NCBI RefSeq assembly: GCF_900110605.1
Contig: NZ_FOFI01000003.1
Location: 124,001-188,000 of the forward strand
Direction: 5' to 3'
Origin: Epilithonimonas lactis
GTDB lineage: Bacteria; Bacteroidota; Bacteroidia; Flavobacteriales; Weeksellaceae
Length of the DNA stretch: 64,000 bases
A model generated the notes under the pieces. It worked only from the letters and a program-made list of their open reading frames with translations. It was not told the origin of the DNA and did not search any database. The stretch's first letter is position 1. The number at the start of each line of letters is the position of its first letter. The position numbers and the translations under genes are program-made. Shown here piece after piece: positions 7,777-15,867 of the stretch.

Positions 7777-9576
7777 TTAATTCATTTTAATTTGATACGT
7801 AAATCCGACGTGAAACCACCTTCCCGGCATAGGAACCAAGTTTGTTTCCACATATTTTGTATTCGTCAGGTTGTTGATTAAAACATAAAAATTAAGGTCT
7901 TTGTATCGAAAATTGATTTGCTCATCCAAGACATTATAACTTCCAAGATTCACACGTTCCGAATATTTATAAATCAATTGATTGCTGAAATATTTTAAGA
8001 ATTTCACATCCACTTGCGCTACAAACTGATGTCTCAAATTCTGCAAAGCGTATCTGGAAAGTTCCTCATTTTTATATTGATTATCAAGATAGGTGTAGCC
8101 CAAACGATAATTAAGGAATGAGAACAATTGATGTTTAAATTCAGTTTCAAAACCTTTAAGATGAATCTTTCCTACATTTTCCGCTTTCCAAGGACTTTCT
8201 GGCGTTTCTTTCAGCCAATCGATTCCATTATCTGTATTTCGGATGAAACCACTGACTTTCGCCAATATTTTTTCATTTTGAAATCGATATCCTAATTCCG
8301 ATGAAATGGCAGACTCAGGAACCAAGTTTGGATTTCCAATTTCCGCCGGACTCACGTAATACAAATCGGTGAAAGTCGGAATCCTGAAACCTTTGGAAAC
8401 TGCACCGAAAACTTTATGATTGGGATTGAAAATAAAACCAACATCCATTCCCGGATAGAAAAAATCCTGCCCTGAATAATTCGCCCAACTCGCGCCAGGA
8501 TTGACTTCCAGTTTTTGATTGAAGAATTTGAACTGATGGTCAAAAAATACCTGCGTCACATCCCGTTCTCTGTCGCCGAGATTACTGCTCGCTAGATATT
8601 CTTTTCTGTAATCCACGCCAATTCCTGTGGTTCCAAGTGACGATTCGTAAGTCGCATTCACCGTTCCGCCGACATTATTTCCAATGTGCATATTTCTGTA
8701 ATAGGACGGATTTTGACGGATAAAAAGATACATATCCTGCCCTCTCCGCCAATAAACACTTGAGTTCACAGACAATTTATCAAACCTTTGCTCATACTGT
8801 AAACTTACCACAGAAGCCTGTGTTTCCTCATATTGATTGATGGCGGTTGGCGATGCGTAAAATCCATTGGCTCCAAATTTCTTCTCAGAAAACCCAGCCT
8901 GCAAGCTTAGACTTCCATCATTCAGCTTTAATTTATTTTGATAAAAAAAGTTTCTGATTTGATAATCTGTATTGAACCGATAACCGTCCGAAGCGCCATT
9001 GCTAATGGTAAAAAGATTCGTGAATTTCTCAGAACCAAAGGTTGCAGAAGCTGACAAATCGTAAGTTTTGAAATCACCGCCTTGCGCTTTTATCGTCACT
9101 TGCTCTTCGGAAGATGATTTGGTGACTATATTAATAACACCTGCGTAAACATTCTGTCCATAGAGTTTTGCCGATGAACCTTTCATAATCTCTACCCTTT
9201 CCACCGCCGAAATATCAAACGGAAGGTTGAAAGTGTTATGACCAGTCTGAGAATCATTCATCCTGATACCATTTACCAAAATCAAAACCTGCTCAAACGA
9301 ACTTCCCCGAATCGTAATATCGCTCTGAACACCGTTCGAACCTCGTCTTTTGATATCCAACCCCGAGTGAAATTGCAACAATTCATCGATGCTGGTCGCA
9401 GGACTGTTTTGGATTTGTTGCTTGGTAATGACCGTCACATTTTCGTTCACATCATTATACGGAATCGATAAAAACCGACCTTGCAAATTCACCTCATCGA
9501 TTTCGTTTTCTTTGTTCTGCGCAAATCCATTGATTGACAAAACGACAACCGACAAAGCCACAATTATTCTCTTCAT
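7777..9576 (-). CDS. TonB-dependent outer-membrane receptor
   Basis: The 599-residue receptor has a signal peptide ending near GFAQ. An N-terminal plug domain (about 30-150) reads VTVITKQQIQNSPATSIDEL, then DITIRGSSFEQVLILVNGIR and VERVEIMKGSSAKLYG. A roughly 440-residue beta-barrel follows and ends in the aromatic residue pattern WFHVGFTYQIKMN. It imports a scarce nutrient (metal chelate or cobalamin-like) using TonB energy. The plug and short length resemble the BtuB/Cir group, but there is no cobalamin riboswitch or transporter operon beside it to fix the ligand. The promoter region (9577-9727) has a TATATTTG box at 9605-9612, minus strand. Confidence 0.92.
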   Translation of the reverse strand: MKRIIVALSVVVLSINGFAQNKENEIDEVNLQGRFLSIPYNDVNENVTVITKQQIQNSPATSIDELLQFHSGLDIKRRGSNGVQSDITIRGSSFEQVLILVNGIRMNDSQTGHNTFNLPFDISAVERVEIMKGSSAKLYGQNVYAGVINIVTKSSSEEQVTIKAQGGDFKTYDLSASATFGSEKFTNLFTISNGASDGYRFNTDYQIRNFFYQNKLKLNDGSLSLQAGFSEKKFGANGFYASPTAINQYEETQASVVSLQYEQRFDKLSVNSSVYWRRGQDMYLFIRQNPSYYRNMHIGNNVGGTVNATYESSLGTTGIGVDYRKEYLASSNLGDRERDVTQVFFDHQFKFFNQKLEVNPGASWANYSGQDFFYPGMDVGFIFNPNHKVFGAVSKGFRIPTFTDLYYVSPAEIGNPNLVPESAISSELGYRFQNEKILAKVSGFIRNTDNGIDWLKETPESPWKAENVGKIHLKGFETEFKHQLFSFLNYRLGYTYLDNQYKNEELSRYALQNLRHQFVAQVDVKFLKYFSNQLIYKYSERVNLGSYNVLDEQINFRYKDLNFYVLINNLTNTKYVETNLVPMPGRWFHVGFTYQIKMN

Positions 9577-9702
9577 AGTTTATTTCCTTTCAGATAATCG
9601 GGCGCAAATATAGAGATTAGCCTGAGTTAAGTCGCTAAATTCATTAAGAAAATCTTAATAGTTTAAATCCAAAATCATATTCCAATTCGATATAATTTTC
9701 CG

Positions 9703-9710
9703 TAATTTTG
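9703..9710 (+). promoter_or_regulatory. -7 box upstream of uvrA
   Basis: TAATTTTG fits TAnnTTTG and lies 17 bases before the uvrA ATG; no good TTG partner was seen. Confidence 0.4.
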
Positions 9711-9727
9711 TAGGTCTCATTTTTACT

Positions 9728-12514
9728 ATGGCTACAACAACCGACATCGATATCAAGAAATTTCTTTTCGTTAAAAACGCGCACCTTAACAACCTGAAAC
9801 ACATAGATGTTCTCATCCCGAAGAACAAACTGATTGTGATTACGGGCGTCTCGGGAAGTGGAAAATCCTCACTGGCTTTCGACACCATTTATGCCGAAGG
9901 ACAGAGGCGTTATGTGGAAAGTTTGAGTTCCTACGCGCGTCAGTTTTTGGGTAAATTAGAAAAACCAAAAATCGATGATATCAAAGGTTTGGCGCCGTCT
10001 ATTGCGATTCAGCAAAAGGTGATTTCGTCCAATCCGCGTTCAACCGTTGGAACTTCTACGGAGATTTATGATTATATGAAGTTGTTCTTTGCGAGAGTTG
10101 GCCGAACTTATTCCCCGATTTCCGGCGAAGAAGTGAAGAAAGACAGCGTGACGGACGTCATCGATTTCATTAAAAATTCGAAGAAAGATTCGACGTTTCT
10201 GCTTTTGGCTCCTCTGTCATTTGATGCGGAGAATTTTGCCGAGCAACTGAAAACCCTGAAAGTTTCCGGTTTCACAAGATTAGAAGTGAACGGAAATGTA
10301 GCTGGAATTGAGGATTTGGAAAGTTTTGGATTTGTGCCCGAGAAAGATATGACGATTAATCTGGTCATCGACAGGTTCAGTTATGAGGAAGATGAGAGTT
10401 TCCTTCAAAGATTGGCAGATTCTATCCAGATGGCTTTCTACGAAGGTCACGGCTATTGTTCTCTGAAAAATACAGACACCGAAAAAGTACGGGATTTCTC
10501 GAATAAATTTGAATTGGATGGCATTGTTTTCAATGAGCCGACTGTACATTATTTCAGTTTCAACAATCCTTACGGCGCTTGCCCGACTTGCGAAGGTTAC
10601 GGAAAAGTGATTGGCATTGATGAAGATTTGGTGATTCCGAACAAAAACCTGTCGCTTCACGAAGATGCAGTCGCGTCGTGGCGTGGCGAAAGTATGAGCG
10701 AATGGAAAAAGGATTTCATTAAAAAGAACAAAGACTTCCCTATTCATAAGCCTTACCACCAGTTGACCAAAGAACAAAAACAGTTACTTTGGAGAGGTGA
10801 CAAAACGAAAACGTTCCCAAGCATTGATAATTTTTTCAAAATGCTGGAGGAAAATCTTTATAAAATCCAGTACCGCGTGATGCTTTCGCGCTACCGTGGT
10901 AAAACACTGTGTCCGACTTGCGAAGGATTGAGATTAAGAGAAGAAACGAGCTGGGTGAAAATCGATGGACACAATATCCAATCGTTTATCGAATTGCCTT
11001 TGGATGAATTTCTTCCATTAATAAAATCCTTAAAACTCAACGAGCACGACAGAGAAATTGCCAAACGACTGACCTACGAAATCGAAACCCGACTGGAATT
11101 TTTGACGAAAGTTGGTCTCGGATATCTAACCTTGAACAGAACTTCGAATACACTTTCCGGTGGAGAAAGTCAGAGAATCAACTTGGCGACCAGTTTGGGA
11201 AGTTCTTTGGTTGGTTCAATTTATATTTTGGATGAGCCGAGTATTGGATTACATTCCCGAGATACAGAAAATCTGATTGGCGTTTTGAAGCAACTTCGAG
11301 ACCTCGGAAATACCGTAATCGTTGTCGAACACGATGAAGATGTGATGAAATCTGCGGACCATATTATTGATATTGGACCTGAAGCTGGTTACCTCGGCGG
11401 TGATTTGGTTTTCAACGGTAGTTATGACGAGATGATGAAATCCGATACGCTGACTGCTAAATATCTGAGTGGCGAGATGGAAATCGAAGTGCCTAAAAAG
11501 CGTAGAAAGACTAAAGAATATATTGCCATCAAAGGCGCTCGTCAAAACAATTTGAAGAACATCGACGTGAATGTTCCATTGGAATGTTTGACCGTCATCA
11601 CAGGCGTTTCCGGAAGTGGAAAATCGACTTTGATGAAAGAAGTGATGACGAATGCGATTCAAATCCAACTCGGAATGGGTGGAAAAAAAGCGGATTATGA
11701 CTCCGTGGAATTCCCTTCAAAACTGATTCAAAATATCGAATTGATTGACCAAAATCCAATTGGAAAATCGTCCCGTTCCAATCCAGTCACTTACCTGAAA
11801 GCTTACGACGACATCCGTGACCTTTTTGCGAAACAAAAATCAGCGAAAGTTCAAGGTTTGAAGCCAAAACATTTTTCCTTCAATGTGGACGGCGGACGTT
11901 GCGACGAATGTAAAGGTGATGGTGTAATCACGGTCTCAATGCAGTTTATGGCCGACATCGAGCTTGAATGTGAACACTGCCACGGAACACGTTTCAAGAA
12001 AGAAATCCTTGAAATCAAATACGACGAGAAAAACATTTCCGACATCCTTCATATGACGGTTGACGAGGCTTTGGAATTCTTCTCAGAAAACCACGAGGAA
12101 AAAATTGCGACTAAGATAAAACCTTTGCAGGACGTTGGTTTGGGTTATCTTCAACTCGGGCAATCCTCTTCTACCCTTTCGGGCGGTGAGGCGCAGAGAG
12201 TGAAACTGGCATCGTTCCTTGTGAAAGGTGTGACCACGGAGAAAACGCTTTTTGTTTTTGATGAGCCATCAACAGGATTGCATTTCCACGACATCAAAAA
12301 ATTATTGAAATCGCTTCAGGCCTTGATAGAATTAGGACATTCGGTGGTCGTGATTGAGCATCAGCCAGATATTATGAAAACGGCAGACTACATCATCGAC
12401 ATCGGTCCGAATGCCGGAAAATACGGTGGCGAAGTTGTTTTTGCCGGAACGCCCGAGGATTTGGTGAAGGTGAAGGAGTCGGCTACGGCGAAGTATGTTG
12501 CGGAGAAACTATAA
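9728..12514 (+). CDS. uvrA: UvrA-family excinuclease ATPase with a degenerate first zinc module
   Basis: The 928-residue protein is the damage-recognition ATPase of nucleotide excision repair, or a close paralogue. Two ABC modules are complete: Walker A GVSGSGKSSLAFDT near residue 40 and GVSGSGKSTLMKEV near 632, signatures LSGGESQR and LSGGEAQR, and Walker B ILDEPSIGL and VFDEPSTGL. The UvrB-binding region between residues 130 and 250 is present. In canonical UvrA, CPxCG precedes the FSFNNPxGACPxC block; here the place (about 259-266) reads FELDGIVF with no cysteine, so half of the first zinc site is missing. The C-terminal zinc hook keeps CDECKGDG and CEHCHGTRF, but the text between (SMQFMADIELE) differs from the usual form. 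It may be a second, UvrA2-like paralogue. Confidence 0.9.
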   Translation: MATTTDIDIKKFLFVKNAHLNNLKHIDVLIPKNKLIVITGVSGSGKSSLAFDTIYAEGQRRYVESLSSYARQFLGKLEKPKIDDIKGLAPSIAIQQKVISSNPRSTVGTSTEIYDYMKLFFARVGRTYSPISGEEVKKDSVTDVIDFIKNSKKDSTFLLLAPLSFDAENFAEQLKTLKVSGFTRLEVNGNVAGIEDLESFGFVPEKDMTINLVIDRFSYEEDESFLQRLADSIQMAFYEGHGYCSLKNTDTEKVRDFSNKFELDGIVFNEPTVHYFSFNNPYGACPTCEGYGKVIGIDEDLVIPNKNLSLHEDAVASWRGESMSEWKKDFIKKNKDFPIHKPYHQLTKEQKQLLWRGDKTKTFPSIDNFFKMLEENLYKIQYRVMLSRYRGKTLCPTCEGLRLREETSWVKIDGHNIQSFIELPLDEFLPLIKSLKLNEHDREIAKRLTYEIETRLEFLTKVGLGYLTLNRTSNTLSGGESQRINLATSLGSSLVGSIYILDEPSIGLHSRDTENLIGVLKQLRDLGNTVIVVEHDEDVMKSADHIIDIGPEAGYLGGDLVFNGSYDEMMKSDTLTAKYLSGEMEIEVPKKRRKTKEYIAIKGARQNNLKNIDVNVPLECLTVITGVSGSGKSTLMKEVMTNAIQIQLGMGGKKADYDSVEFPSKLIQNIELIDQNPIGKSSRSNPVTYLKAYDDIRDLFAKQKSAKVQGLKPKHFSFNVDGGRCDECKGDGVITVSMQFMADIELECEHCHGTRFKKEILEIKYDEKNISDILHMTVDEALEFFSENHEEKIATKIKPLQDVGLGYLQLGQSSSTLSGGEAQRVKLASFLVKGVTTEKTLFVFDEPSTGLHFHDIKKLLKSLQALIELGHSVVVIEHQPDIMKTADYIIDIGPNAGKYGGEVVFAGTPEDLVKVKESATAKYVAEKL

Positions 12515-12524
12515 AACAACAGAC

Positions 12525-12548
12525 TTATCCACAAAAAAATGTGGATAA
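12525..12548. promoter_or_regulatory. Inverted pair of perfect DnaA-box 9-mers
   Basis: TTATCCACA (12525-12533) and TGTGGATAA (12540-12548) are two exact copies of the 9-mer DnaA-box consensus facing each other across six A residues, 11 bases after the uvrA stop. A 9-bp hairpin could form, but no T-run follows on either strand, so a simple terminator is not supported. Confidence 0.5.
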
Positions 12549-12684
12549 CTACAAAACTTTAACATTTAGTTTACATTTCGTATTGTTTTTCTTTCTAAAT
12601 TTACATCAATAAGATTAAGGAAATCGTTATGAAAACTTATCTATTTTCAATCAGAATCACTCAAATTTATTTGATATAAAAATC

Positions 12685-12716
12685 AAAGGATAGCACCGTC
12701 GGCTATCCTTTTTTGT
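12685..12716. terminator. Terminator-like hairpin downstream of uvrA
   Basis: AAAGGATAGC/GCTATCCTTT forms a 10-bp stem followed on the plus strand by TTTTTTG. It may end the uvrA transcript, 170 bases after the stop, or a short transcript from the gap. A 16-codon open frame at 12629-12679 precedes it but cannot be supported as a gene. A weaker hairpin (GAGCCG/CGGTTC, 12753-12781) lies just beyond it. Confidence 0.7.
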
Positions 12717-12799
12717 TGTTGTTTAACTAAAAAAATGAGATGTCTTTATCTACTGAGCCGGCTCCTAAAGGGTCGGTTCTTTTGTGTCTATCAAATAAA

Positions 12800-12827
12800 A
12801 AAGACTGTCTCTTTCGATACAGTCTTC
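12800..12827 (-). terminator. Terminator of the YceI gene
   Basis: On the minus strand AAGACTGT and ACAGTCTT pair, followed by TTTTTATTT. It lies 23 bases beyond the YceI stop. Confidence 0.75.
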
Positions 12828-12849
12828 TCCTTTTCACTTTTAAAATCTA

Positions 12850-13518
12850 TTATTTAGCAGCATTTACGTTGATGCCAATTTCGATGTCTTTGCTAATCAT
12901 CCATTCAGCTGGGTCGGTTTCGTCTGTCCCGAATTTAATTCCCCAATCGGTTCTGTTCACTGTAAATTTGGCTTCTACAGCCGCTTTACCTTCCGTCACA
13001 GTCACTTTTGCAGGGAAAGAAACGTTCAGCGTTTTTCCTAGTAAAGTCAAGTTTCCGCTCACTGTTTTGTTAGAACCTGCTACAGCATCTTTTGGAAGTT
13101 CTCCCGCCAAGTCCGCTACAGAAGTGATTTTGAAATCAGCAGTTGGATTTTTGGTCACGTTGAAGAAATCTTCATTTTTCAAGTGTGCTTCCAGGTCAGC
13201 CGGCTTTTTGTCCGCTTCAGTTACAGACGCTGGGTCTACTTTCAAAGTCGTCATATCGATTACGAAATCTCCGGAGGTTACAGCATTGTCAGCAACCGTT
13301 ATTTCGCCAGATTTCAAGTTCAAAGTTCCCCATCTTGGTGCGAAACCACCTTTGTGGAAAGCTTTCCAGTTCACGTTGGACGTCGCCAAATCTACTTTGT
13401 AAGCATCTCCGGTTTTCGCTGCAACTTCTTGCGCGTCTTTCACAGTTTCTTTTTTGTCATTACAAGCAGTGAACAATAATGCCGCTCCTGCAAATGCCAA
13501 TACGGTTAATTTTTTCAT
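12850..13518 (-). CDS. YceI-family lipoprotein
   Basis: The 222-residue protein has a signal peptide with lipobox LFTAC (Cys near residue 19), so it is a lipoprotein. The YceI lipocalin-like domain fills about residues 42-220. It starts YKVDLATSNVNWKAFH, with the core AHLKNEDFFNVTKNPTADFKITSV and the closing FTVNRTDWGIKFG. YceI proteins bind isoprenoid-like molecules in the envelope. The YceI domain usually begins with 'W.ID..HS.+.F', which is modified here in the way seen for Bacteroidetes lipoprotein members. The gene stands alone between a terminator and a long repeat-bearing gap. Confidence 0.93.
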   Translation of the reverse strand: MKKLTVLAFAGAALLFTACNDKKETVKDAQEVAAKTGDAYKVDLATSNVNWKAFHKGGFAPRWGTLNLKSGEITVADNAVTSGDFVIDMTTLKVDPASVTEADKKPADLEAHLKNEDFFNVTKNPTADFKITSVADLAGELPKDAVAGSNKTVSGNLTLLGKTLNVSFPAKVTVTEGKAAVEAKFTVNRTDWGIKFGTDETDPAEWMISKDIEIGINVNAAK

Positions 13519-13621
13519 AGAAAATTATTTTGATTAAACTTTTTTAGTGCAGCAAAAATAAGACCTTAAACAAAGAACAGACGTTGATGTACATCAAGAA
13601 AGGTACTACTTATATTTATTT

Positions 13622-13711
13622 GGGCAGCTTTTCCGCCTTACACTCCCGCTATTTTTTGCCCTCGCCAGATTGCAGCCGCAAAAAAAATGAGCTCCGTTCA
13701 AGTCGGGCTGC
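13622..13711 (-). repeat. Structured GCAGC/GCTGC repeat, copy A
   Basis: Read on the minus strand it opens GCAGCCCGACTTGAACGGA, holds an inner hairpin (GCTCA plus a T-run and GC, against GC plus an A-run and TAGC), and closes AAGCTGCCC. The outer stem and flanks match copies B (32542) and C (54327); the inner stem sequence differs but stays paired. It lies in the 398-base divergent gap between the YceI and deacetylase genes. The rest of that gap is AT-rich with nothing else recognised. Confidence 0.75.
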
Positions 13712-13916
13712 GAAAGATTCCACGTTTTAAAGCATCTTAAATTTTAACACAATTTCAAAATATCAATAAAAAGCAAATACAAAAACATAAATAGTTGATT
13801 ATCAATTAATATTTATTTTTAAAAACAGTCTAAACTAAAGGATTTCGGCATCCAATTTGATTCTAAATTTTAACTTAATTAACATTTTTTAACAACTTTA
13901 AATTCCATTATTTACA

Positions 13917-14798
13917 ATGAAAAAAACTTTTGCGGAAAAATCAAATCTGTTGGTTTTTCTTGGGACTGCTGCCTTAATCTCTACAGCAGTATTTTTTTTG
14001 AAATCCTGTAACAAAAAATCAGAAAAAGAAGAGGCACAAATTTCAAAAGATATCAATTCAGAAAAAATCGTCCCCAACTCAGCAAAAGTTATCTCCGCAA
14101 AACCCGATGTTCCCGACGACCCTAACAAACGTTACATTTACTTGACGTTCGATGATGGGCCTAACAGAGGAACGAGCAACCTTTTGAAAATCACCGATAA
14201 ATATCAAATTCCCATCACAGCTTTTGTCGTTGGAAAACACGCGTACGACAGCAAAACCCAATCAAAAGAATTGAAGGAACTGGAAAGTAACAAACTCGTT
14301 GAGATTGCGAATCACAGCTACACGCACGCCTTGAACCGATATTCTGACTTCTACAAAAATCCGGAAAATGTGATTCACGACTTTGACAGAGCAAGAGACA
14401 GCCTGAAATTCAAAAACAAATACGCCAGAACGCCCGGACGAAACATCTGGAGAACAGCAAACATAAACAATACCGACATCAAAACTTCAAAATTAGCAGC
14501 AGATGAATTACAACAAGCCGGCTATGTTTTGGTAGGTTGGGATTTGGAATGGAAACCAACGAACGCGATGAAACTGAAAGGCACTCACAAGGAAATGACA
14601 AAACGTGTGGACAGCATCTTCTTCAACGACTTGGAAAAGACTTCCCGACATCTGGTCTTCCTGACGCACGACCAATATCTTCAGGACGATGATTCGGTTC
14701 GGGAATTGGATTTGTTCATTTCAGATTTGCAGAACAGCAACCGTTTTGAGTTCCGGAAAATCTCGGAATATCCTAATATTAATGATATTTTGAAATAA
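13917..14798 (+). CDS. Polysaccharide deacetylase (NodB domain), membrane-anchored or lipoprotein
   Basis: The 293-residue protein starts with a hydrophobic segment (LVFLGTAALISTAVFFLKSC), either a signal anchor or a lipoprotein signal with Cys near residue 31. The NodB domain follows from about residue 73. Motif 1 is YLTFDDGPN with the catalytic and metal-binding Asp pair. Motif 2 is EIANHSYTH with the two metal-ligand His. Motif 3 is YARTPGRNIWR. A late GWDLEW and FLTHDQYLQDD supply the remaining motifs. Such enzymes remove N- or O-acetyl groups from glycans such as chitooligosaccharide, peptidoglycan or capsule polymers; the substrate is not evident. The gene is alone. Confidence 0.93.
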   Translation: MKKTFAEKSNLLVFLGTAALISTAVFFLKSCNKKSEKEEAQISKDINSEKIVPNSAKVISAKPDVPDDPNKRYIYLTFDDGPNRGTSNLLKITDKYQIPITAFVVGKHAYDSKTQSKELKELESNKLVEIANHSYTHALNRYSDFYKNPENVIHDFDRARDSLKFKNKYARTPGRNIWRTANINNTDIKTSKLAADELQQAGYVLVGWDLEWKPTNAMKLKGTHKEMTKRVDSIFFNDLEKTSRHLVFLTHDQYLQDDDSVRELDLFISDLQNSNRFEFRKISEYPNINDILK

Positions 14799-14802
14799 TT
14801 TT

Positions 14803-14937
14803 TAAACCACAAAGGCACAAAGGTCTTTGCAAGGTTCACAATTTTTATTCTTTATGTTTTAAATTGGTTTTATCATATTTCTATGACAAAAAAACTTTGT
14901 GTGCTTCGTGAAAAAACTTTGTGTCTTTGTGGTTAAT
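14803..14937. repeat. CACAAAG-type intergenic inverted repeat, copy 2
   Basis: The ends AACCACAAAGGCACAAAGG and CTTTGTGTCTTTGTGGTT are near-perfect inverted repeats, the same ends as in the 7671-7776 copy. The element fills the convergent gap between the deacetylase and TIGR02757 genes. Confidence 0.75.
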
Positions 14938-14939
14938 CT

Positions 14940-15710
14940 TTATTCAAACTCTTTAGAAACGCCCAATCCAAACAAAGCAAAATCGTAAATCGCAGGGTCA
15001 GCAGAATTATATTTTCGAAGAATCAAATCCAATTCTTCCACAGCTTTCCAATCGTTTTGTTTTCGGGTTAAGATTCCTAATTTTCTGGAAATATTTGCCG
15101 TATGAACATCCAATGGAACAGATAAAAATCTGGCATCAATGTTTTCCCAAATCCCAAAATCGACGCCTTTTTTATCTTTCCGAACCATCCAACGCAGAAA
15201 CATTATCAATCGTTTTGAAGCCGAATTTTTGTAAGGTGAACTCACGTGTTTCTGTCCGCGGTGTTGTTCTGAAACGAATTGGTTTCGGAATCGTTCAATC
15301 GAATGATAGAAATTGGTTTCATCTTCGTTGATGAGAAACGCGTCTTCGAGACTTTCAAATTGAGAATAAATGCGTCGGAAATTTCTCAGAAAAAAAATAA
15401 AATCTTCGTGGTTGAAAGTTCTGTGAATTGCTTTCTGTGGAATCTTATCCAAATCACTTTCTATAAAATTCATTACAAAATCGTAAGGTGAATTTCCCAT
15501 CAATTCCATCATTTTATTAGCGTCATTGATGATTGATTTTCGATTTCCCCAAGCGATACTTGCGGACAGAAAACCTGCAATCTCGATATCTTGCTTCAAA
15601 GAAAAACGATGCGGAATCTGGATTGGGTCATCATTTATAAAATCCGGTGAATTGTAGAGTTCTGCTTTCTCATTGAGCAAATCGAAGATGTCTTTTTCTT
15701 TTAAATTCAT
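14940..15710 (-). CDS. TIGR02757 (DUF2400) family protein
   Basis: The ATG at 15710 gives MNLKEKDIFDLLNEKAELYN and 256 residues; a TTG four codons upstream is also open but less likely. The protein fits the TIGR02757/DUF2400 family, with FINDDPIQIPHRFS, DIEIAGFLSASIAWGNRK near residue 50, and the HRGQKHVSSPYKNSASKRL block near residue 150. The C-terminal part (MFLRWMVRKDKKGVDFGIW, then PLDVHTANISRKLGI) resembles the helix-hairpin-helix DNA glycosylase fold, so a DNA or RNA repair-type role has been suggested for the family, but none is established. It is a single-gene unit on the minus strand. Confidence 0.88.
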   Translation of the reverse strand: MNLKEKDIFDLLNEKAELYNSPDFINDDPIQIPHRFSLKQDIEIAGFLSASIAWGNRKSIINDANKMMELMGNSPYDFVMNFIESDLDKIPQKAIHRTFNHEDFIFFLRNFRRIYSQFESLEDAFLINEDETNFYHSIERFRNQFVSEQHRGQKHVSSPYKNSASKRLIMFLRWMVRKDKKGVDFGIWENIDARFLSVPLDVHTANISRKLGILTRKQNDWKAVEELDLILRKYNSADPAIYDFALFGLGVSKEFE

Positions 15711-15737
15711 AATCAGTTGCAAATTTCTGCAAAAAAA

Positions 15738-15792
15738 TTGTCATTCTGCAAGAATCTCTACAAAGGCTGTTTAGATTCCTACGGAATGACAA
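15738..15792. repeat. GTCATTC-type inverted repeat, copy 1
   Basis: TTGTCATTC ... AGAATCT and AGATTCCTACGGAATGACAA form an interrupted inverted repeat of 55 bases between the pafA and TIGR02757 genes. A related element is at 54209-54287. Confidence 0.65.
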
Positions 15793-15867
15793 TATTGGGT
15801 TTTATATTTTATTTAAAAATTAAAGTTGTAAATTATAATCTAAATTATAATCATTAACTTCTATTTT

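Noticed and set aside
9577-9727. A cobalamin or other riboswitch upstream of the TonB receptor
   Set aside because: The gap is only 151 bases, part of it being the uvrA promoter side, and no riboswitch core was recognised.
12525-12548. The DnaA-box pair as a normal terminator
   Set aside because: No T-run follows the hairpin on either strand.
12629-12679. A 16-codon open frame between uvrA and its terminator-like hairpin
   Set aside because: Too short to support from sequence alone, with no recognised leader-peptide pattern such as runs of one regulatory codon.
12740-13402. A 220-codon open frame on the plus strand opposite the YceI gene
   Set aside because: It lies entirely antisense to a clear YceI lipoprotein gene and has no domain-like content.
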